A DNA stretch of 11,851 bases from Firmicutes bacterium UBA4874 (lineage in GTDB: Bacteria > Bacillota > Clostridia > Caldicoprobacterales > DTU083), in contig DHDO01000002.1 in the NCBI GenBank assembly GCA_002399435.1, forward strand, positions 16,283 to 28,133. The letters run 5' to 3'. Below the pieces are notes generated by a model. That model was not told the DNA's origin. It made no database searches and saw nothing but the letters and a program-made list of their open reading frames with translations. Of the stretch, positions 6,120 to 11,851 are shown in pieces. Within the stretch, counting starts at the first letter, position 1, and each line of letters begins with the position of its first letter. Position numbers and translations under genes: made by a program.

Positions 6120-6207
6120 TTGCAGTCTGCTGACATAGAATAATAGGGCCATAGTTATGGAGATTTCATTTTCGTGAAACTTCCTGTTTTTATAAGGGGT
6201 TGATCCT

Positions 6208-7068
6208 ATGAGGTTTGGTCTGGCACTTTCCGGCGGAGGAATCCGGGGAGTGACTCATATCGGTGTTTTGAAGGCTTTGTCGGAAAACAGCCTGCTTCCA
6301 TCCTGGATCTCCGGGACAAGTGCGGGAAGTATGGCAGCGGCATTATACGCATGCGGCTATAGCGGTGAGGACATTGAATCCATTGTACTCCGCCATATGA
6401 ACAGTAATCTGCTTGATGTGGATTATCCTGGCATTACCGGAGGAATCCTGAAATGGGTCTTTACGAAAGATACCGACTGGGATGGTTTGATAAAGGGGAA
6501 AAAGCTGGAGAAATTGATGCAGGAGTTGACCAATGGCAGGACCATGCGGGAGGCGCAAATTCCCCTTGCAATTCCGGCGGTTAATATCAATACCGGTGTT
6601 ACGGTTATGTTTGTAAGCAACAAAAGAAGGCTGAAGGATACACAATATATCGTTTACAGGGAGGATGTTCCGATTTACGAGGCGGTCCGCGCAAGCATTG
6701 CCTTACCAGCCATATTCCAGCCCAAAATGGTTCAGGGTATGCGTCTGGTGGACGGAGGTGTAACAGAGAATTTGCCTGTACAGGTTCTTCATCGAATGGG
6801 AGCGCGAAAAGTGATCGGAGTCAATCTTGGCTACAGTGGACAAAGACGGGATGGGGTGAACAATCTCCTGGAAATCGGAAGCCAGTCCATTGATATCATG
6901 TCCTATTATATTACCAGCCTGAAGACAAAGAAAACCGATTACATTATCAATCCACATATCTATGATGTGGGATTGACCGATACCCATCGGATCCCCGAGA
7001 TGATTCAAAAAGGATATGATGTTACAATTGAAAGCATGAATACGATAAAAAAAGTGGTAAATAGTTGA
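6208..7068 (+). CDS. Patatin-like phospholipase / serine esterase
   Basis: This 286-residue protein has the complete Ser-Asp dyad of the patatin family, which hydrolyses acyl ester bonds of phospholipids or other lipids. SGGGIRG (residues 8-14) forms the oxyanion hole, GTSAGS holds the nucleophile Ser38, RASIALPAIFQP precedes the active-site strand, and VDGGVTENLP carries Asp182. No signal peptide or membrane helix is evident, so it is probably cytoplasmic or peripherally membrane-bound, like the RssA/YchK-type bacterial members. AAGGGG (6194-6199) eight bases before the ATG supports the start. No terminator is visible before the next gene 69 bases downstream, so the two may be co-transcribed. 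The substrate cannot be read from sequence; virulence-type roles known for some patatins should not be assumed. Confidence 0.9.
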   Translation: MRFGLALSGGGIRGVTHIGVLKALSENSLLPSWISGTSAGSMAAALYACGYSGEDIESIVLRHMNSNLLDVDYPGITGGILKWVFTKDTDWDGLIKGKKLEKLMQELTNGRTMREAQIPLAIPAVNINTGVTVMFVSNKRRLKDTQYIVYREDVPIYEAVRASIALPAIFQPKMVQGMRLVDGGVTENLPVQVLHRMGARKVIGVNLGYSGQRRDGVNNLLEIGSQSIDIMSYYITSLKTKKTDYIINPHIYDVGLTDTHRIPEMIQKGYDVTIESMNTIKKVVNS

Positions 7069-7137
7069 ATTCGACTCCGCTGTTCTACAAAAAATACGAA
7101 ACAGCTGTGGTAAAATATTGCAGGAGGAGGGGTACGA

Positions 7138-7644
7138 ATGAAGAAGCAGTTTTCAAATGGCGTTTTCGGTTATGATAAGAAACAGGTAAACCATTGTCTG
7201 GAAGAATTGACGCAGGATTATGAAGAAGAGCTCAGCAAGAAAAAGGATCGTCTAATGGAGCTGCTGGAAGAAAACCATCAGCTGAAGCAAAAAGTGAAAG
7301 AGCAAAAGGACCAGATTGCTGCCTTTACAGAGAAGGAAAAGTATATTTCATCTACATTGATTGAAGCGGAGCAACGCTCCCAGGCTATTATTGAACAAGG
7401 CCGCATGAAATCCATGGCGGAAATGGCTGAGATGAAGGAAGAAAAGCGAAAGTGGAAGGATAAGTTCCGGGAAGTGCGCAGGGAGTTGATTGAACTGGAA
7501 AAGAACTTAGAGGATATGATGCAAAGGTTCCATGATGAGATAAATTATTATACAGCAAAGGAGGTCAGTGAATCCATTCTGACAAAGGAAGGAACGGCAG
7601 AAGAGGAGAAGGAAAATGAGGAAAGAGAAAAAGTGATTGCTTAG
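7138..7644 (+). CDS. DivIVA-like coiled-coil protein
   Basis: This 168-residue, highly charged protein begins with FSNGVFGYDKKQVNHCLEEL, which fits the N-terminal membrane-binding DivIVA motif (F-x-GY-x-x-x-x-V-x-x-x-L-x-x-L). A long Glu/Lys-rich coiled coil follows from about residue 25 to 130, with the EENHQLKQKV register typical of the family, and then an acidic tail. DivIVA proteins mark negatively curved membrane and act in division, polar growth or chromosome anchoring in sporulation; which role applies here is unknown, and the protein is not orthologous to DivIVA by any feature I can see. The start is supported by a strong GGAGGAGGGG just upstream (7123-7132). The stop codon TAG lies in the loop of a perfect hairpin, so the last five codons are part of the terminator. 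Confidence 0.75.
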   Translation: MKKQFSNGVFGYDKKQVNHCLEELTQDYEEELSKKKDRLMELLEENHQLKQKVKEQKDQIAAFTEKEKYISSTLIEAEQRSQAIIEQGRMKSMAEMAEMKEEKRKWKDKFREVRRELIELEKNLEDMMQRFHDEINYYTAKEVSESILTKEGTAEEEKENEEREKVIA

Positions 7645-7660
7645 CGCAATCACTTTTTCT
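7626..7660. terminator. Bidirectional terminator between the convergent DivIVA-like gene and groEL
   Basis: A perfect 15-bp stem (7626-7640 with 7646-7660) closes a 5-base loop. The arms carry A5 and T5 tracts, so either strand yields a hairpin with a run of U at its 3' arm. It lies at the end of the + strand gene and 40 bases after the groEL stop on the minus strand. It overlaps the coding end of the DivIVA-like gene, whose TAG is in the loop. Confidence 0.85.
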
Positions 7661-7700
7661 CACTATTTTGTAAATCCTCTTCCAGGACGGATGGGATTCA

Positions 7701-9663
<1,963 letters not shown>

Positions 9664-9675
9664 TCATTTGCTTTG

Positions 9676-9702
9676 TTAGCACTCATTTAAGTTGAGTGCT
9701 AA
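9676..9702. promoter_or_regulatory. CIRCE operator (HrcA binding site)
   Basis: TTAGCACTC, nine bases, GAGTGCTAA is a perfect match to the CIRCE consensus. HrcA binds it and represses groESL until heat or misfolded protein titrates GroEL. It sits just downstream of the expected start point and within the groES leader. Confidence 0.97.
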
Positions 9703-9713
9703 TCGCAATTATT

Positions 9714-9742
9714 AGTTTATATAAAAGCGAAAAAGATGGCAA
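9714..9742 (-). promoter_or_regulatory. Probable groESL promoter
   Basis: On the minus strand -35 TTGCCA (complement of 9737-9742), a 17-bp spacer and -10 TAAACT (complement of 9714-9719). TATAAA (complement of 9716-9721) is an overlapping -10 alternative but leaves only 15 bp. Transcription would begin near 9707, right at the edge of CIRCE, as expected for HrcA control. The exact hexamers are uncertain. Confidence 0.55.
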
Positions 9743-9844
9743 ATACTACAAAAAGGCAATATGTCCAATTATAATGGACTATGGTTGATCTGAAGAACAT
9801 ATCTCTCTGTTTCTCCATTTATCTCGATAATTCTAGTATATGCT

Positions 9845-10609
9845 TCATTCCATACGCTTTCCGGATAACTTCTGTAGAATTCTGGGCAATGCATCCCTGG
9901 AATTTCCCCAGGACTTGTCCTGATTGCGATAATCAAACTTCCGGGTAAACCATTTAAGCTCCTGTTCCAGCCGTTCCATGTTCCGGGACTGGAGCGGCAG
10001 CAGGTCCCCCAGAAAATCTCCCTGCTTTTTGCTGCTCAGATGTTCTGCCGCCATGTCCAGCACCAGTGGAAGATGAGAAAAGCAGAAGCCCTTTGAGTCG
10101 GTCATGGTTTTCCGGAATTCCGGATTATGCTCCCAAAGATGAAGGATGGTGTAGGCATATTGATTCAGGGCATCGTGAATCCGGTCACAGATTATGCAAT
10201 GGTCCCGGTGCTGTTTCATCCAGTCCGAGAATTCGTGGATGGCCTCTTTCTGTGTGGTTTGCTGTCCGAAAATCTTCCCCAGCAGTGATACGGAAGCTTT
10301 GTCCGGCTTCCGCAGGTCCCGCTCCAGCCGGTCTGCCTTCTGTTGCATTTCCTTTATGGTTACCAATAAATGGGTATGAGTGATCAAGGCCAGTCCGAGT
10401 CTGTTTTGAGCATTGTAGAGAAGCTCGTTGTGCCGGGGACAAAATCCTTTTTTATTGACCTCAATCCGGACGTCCGGCTCCATGACGGATCCACCCAGGA
10501 AAGAAGAAATATTGGATTTTTCCGATTGATCCTCCAACAGGCAGAGGGGACATTCCCCGTTTGCCCCATATGCATCCCAGACAGGAATGGTATCCAAATG
10601 GTATTTCAT
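9845..10609 (-). CDS. DUF6062-like protein with two CxxC...CxxH motifs
   Basis: This 254-residue soluble protein looks like the DUF6062 family common in Clostridia; its function is unknown. Its main feature is a repeated cysteine/histidine pattern: Cys20-x2-Cys23-x33-Cys57-x2-His60 and Cys138-x2-Cys141-x34-Cys176-x2-His179. Both second halves read GFC-x2-H, followed by a hydrophobic helix. Each set would suit one zinc or other metal ion, so an internally duplicated metal-binding fold is likely (inference). The centre (about residues 84-135) is helical and charged; there is no signal peptide or membrane helix. The ribosome site is weak (AGGG seven bases before the ATG). It reads in the same direction as groESL, 208 bases upstream of groES, but the CIRCE promoter lies between them, so it is not part of that operon. 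It is divergent from the SPOR-domain gene. Confidence 0.75.
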   Translation of the reverse strand: MKYHLDTIPVWDAYGANGECPLCLLEDQSEKSNISSFLGGSVMEPDVRIEVNKKGFCPRHNELLYNAQNRLGLALITHTHLLVTIKEMQQKADRLERDLRKPDKASVSLLGKIFGQQTTQKEAIHEFSDWMKQHRDHCIICDRIHDALNQYAYTILHLWEHNPEFRKTMTDSKGFCFSHLPLVLDMAAEHLSSKKQGDFLGDLLPLQSRNMERLEQELKWFTRKFDYRNQDKSWGNSRDALPRILQKLSGKRME

Positions 10610-10658
10610 TTTCTGACCCTGCCTCTCTGTTGTTTTGATTGGATTTCAATCCATGGTA

Positions 10659-10687
10659 TCATATTCCGCCGGATTTCACCATAGATA
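10659..10687 (+). promoter_or_regulatory. Candidate sporulation sigma-E/K-like promoter of the SPOR gene
   Basis: TCATATT (10659-10665), a 14-bp spacer and CATAGATA (10680-10687) resemble the sigma-E pattern of Bacillus and Clostridium (ATATT, 13-15 bp, CATAnnnT) with one mismatch at the last -10 base. A vegetative alternative would be TAAAAT at 10695-10700, but it lacks a matching -35. The leader would be about 40 bases. Confidence 0.35.
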
Positions 10688-10736
10688 TAAATAGTAAAAT
10701 GGGACAAATCCTACGAAGGAGCAGAGGAGGATAAAT

Positions 10737-11639
10737 ATGAGATACTCAAGGCTGAGGAAGAGAAGAAGGAAAAAAAGAACTGCAAGGCTGTTCCTGATTG
10801 CGTTGCTGATCCTTGGAATCCTCTATATTGTTTCCGCCGGGAAACTGGGTAAACTTGTCAGCCGATTGGCTGCGCCCATTATCAATCAAAAGGACAATTC
10901 CGGCGGGTCGGACAGGGTATCCAAAGCGGAACCGATCCTGACGGTACCGGAGGATAAGGTGGATTCCAAAGGCGGGAAGAAACAGGATACCACGAAAGTG
11001 ACAGAATCAATAAAGGCAAATCCCCTGTCCATGTTTACCATTCAGATGAGTGCCTTTACGGACGAGAAAAATGCCAATGAATTTGCAAAACAGCTGCAAT
11101 CCAAAGGAGGGGCAGGATATGTGCTGAAGGACGAATTTTTCCGGGTGCTGGCAGTTGGCTTTCAGAAAGAGGAAGATGCAAAAAAAGTCAAGGAGCAATT
11201 GAAAGCGGATGGAGTGGAATCCCATGTCTATCCTGTCTCCTCTTCAGGAGCGGACATGAAGATCACTGCAACGAAAACAAATATCAGCGCGATCCGGTCC
11301 GCATATGAAATGTGGGAAGAAAAATATCTGGCCCTGGAGAAGGTCATCCGGGATCTGGATTCCGACGCCATTCCTGTAACGGATGCCTGTGGCCAGATGG
11401 AAAAGATCAAGAAGGAGATGGATACAAAAAGGGATGAGCTGAAGGCCATCAATGCCAGGCAGGACGACAACGCCGTTCTTTCCGGTCTGGTCAGCCTGTA
11501 TGAAAGCGGCAGCAAGTCCCTTGGTGGAGTTCTGGCTGAGAAATCATCGGATAAGGTGACTGTTTCATCCAGAATAAAGCATGCTCATATTGAAATGGTA
11601 ATGCTGTATAAGGATTACATGACGCAAATATCCAAATAG
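10737..11639 (+). CDS. Membrane-anchored SPOR-domain protein
   Basis: This 300-residue protein has a very basic cytoplasmic N-terminus (residues 2-17), a single membrane helix at about 18-34, an extracytoplasmic Ser/Lys/Gly-rich linker to about residue 95 and a SPOR domain at about 99-167 (FTIQMSAFTDEKNANEFAKQ, then FFRVLAVGFQKEEDAKKVKE). SPOR domains bind peptidoglycan stripped of stem peptides, so the protein probably acts at the septum, in the forespore envelope or in cell wall turnover. Residues 168-300 form a mostly helical region that I cannot assign; no amidase or hydrolase motif is visible, so it is not a CwlC-type enzyme. AGAGGAGG (10723-10730), six bases before the ATG, supports the start. 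It is divergent from the DUF6062-like gene and may be sporulation-controlled, judging by the candidate promoter. Confidence 0.82.
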   Translation: MRYSRLRKRRRKKRTARLFLIALLILGILYIVSAGKLGKLVSRLAAPIINQKDNSGGSDRVSKAEPILTVPEDKVDSKGGKKQDTTKVTESIKANPLSMFTIQMSAFTDEKNANEFAKQLQSKGGAGYVLKDEFFRVLAVGFQKEEDAKKVKEQLKADGVESHVYPVSSSGADMKITATKTNISAIRSAYEMWEEKYLALEKVIRDLDSDAIPVTDACGQMEKIKKEMDTKRDELKAINARQDDNAVLSGLVSLYESGSKSLGGVLAEKSSDKVTVSSRIKHAHIEMVMLYKDYMTQISK

Positions 11640-11786
11640 AAGCAAGGGGATCGGGAATCGGCAGGCTTGAAGAAGAAGGTGTTCATCCTTGTCTCATGTT
11701 GTTGAGATATTCACAAAGATTCCCCATCTCTTATTTTCAACTTTAAGACGTATTTGTAAGGATTTTTTCATTTCCTGTCAGTCTTT

Positions 11787-11827
11787 TATATAACAGAGCG
11801 GTAAACTCATATTATACTATATAACAG
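11787..11827 (+). repeat. Direct repeat of TATATAACAG, 31 bp apart
   Basis: The ten-base sequence occurs at 11787-11796 and 11818-11827. The 31-bp period is close to three helical turns, which would put both copies on one face of the DNA. The AT-rich stretch between them contains TATACT (11813-11818) as a possible -10. It could be a regulatory region for a gene beyond the window or chance in AT-rich DNA. Confidence 0.35.
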
Positions 11828-11850
11828 GAAGCTTCTTCCTCATTTTTTTT
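11826..11850 (+). terminator. Terminator-like hairpin at the right edge
   Basis: A 6-bp stem AGGAAG / CTTCCT (11826-11831 with 11835-11840), a CTT loop, then CA and eight Ts (11843-11850). It is about 190 bases after the SPOR gene stop, so it could end that transcript or act in the leader of the next gene. The remaining sequence 11640-11786 shows no gene or clear signal. Confidence 0.55.
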
Positions 11851-11851
11851 G

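Noticed and set aside
7079..7105. GCTGTT...AACAGC inverted repeat between the patatin-like and DivIVA-like genes
   Set aside because: Six pairs with a 15-base loop and no T tract; not a terminator, and too weak to claim as an operator.
9760..9780. GTCCA...TGGAC hairpin as terminator of the DUF6062-like gene
   Set aside because: Only five base pairs, and no T tract directly after it on the minus strand.
10635..10655. GGATTTCAATCC small palindrome in the divergent promoter region
   Set aside because: Five-base arms with almost no spacer in AT-rich DNA; expected by chance.

Overview
The window reads as chromosomal DNA from a spore-forming, low-to-moderate-GC Gram-positive anaerobe (Bacillota, class Clostridia). 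The evidence is strong AGGAGG-type ribosome binding sites, sigma-A-like promoters, a perfect HrcA/CIRCE operator before groES, a YhcN/YlaJ-type sporulation lipoprotein, a DivIVA-like coiled-coil protein and a DUF6062-type cysteine protein. The content is mostly housekeeping. I see no mobile element, CRISPR array, rRNA, tRNA or prophage.

Left part (1-3762, + strand): the 3' end of mtnP (methylthioadenosine phosphorylase) overlaps mtnA (methylthioribose-1-phosphate isomerase) by a GTGA junction, giving two consecutive steps of methionine salvage. A YhcN/YlaJ-like lipoprotein follows and ends at a terminator. Next comes lgt, under its own consensus promoter; Lgt is the enzyme that lipidates proteins such as its neighbour. 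After another terminator there is a small four-helix membrane protein of the YvlD / phage-holin-IV-like family, and a third terminator.

Middle part (3763-7660, + strand): a gene-poor stretch of about 300 bases holds a promoter whose -10 box lies inside a perfect inverted repeat. It drives a small TTG-started gene of unknown function. pncB (nicotinate phosphoribosyltransferase, NAD salvage) follows with its own promoter, a structured 3' region with two mutually exclusive hairpins, and a strong terminator. Then come a patatin-like serine hydrolase and a DivIVA-like coiled-coil protein. The last ends inside a perfect hairpin that probably terminates transcription from both directions.

Right part (7661-11851): groES-groEL run on the minus strand under CIRCE control. 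Further right on the minus strand is a DUF6062-like protein with a duplicated CxxC...CxxH pattern, and divergent from it (+ strand) a membrane-anchored SPOR-domain protein with a candidate sporulation sigma-factor promoter. The window ends in a short AT-rich region with a direct repeat and a terminator-like hairpin.

Three genes (mtnA, the small unknown gene, pncB) are best explained by GTG or TTG starts. No clearly novel multi-gene system is visible. The points most worth a second look are the DUF6062 duplicated metal-site pattern, the operator-embedded promoter of the small gene, and the switch-like RNA after pncB.
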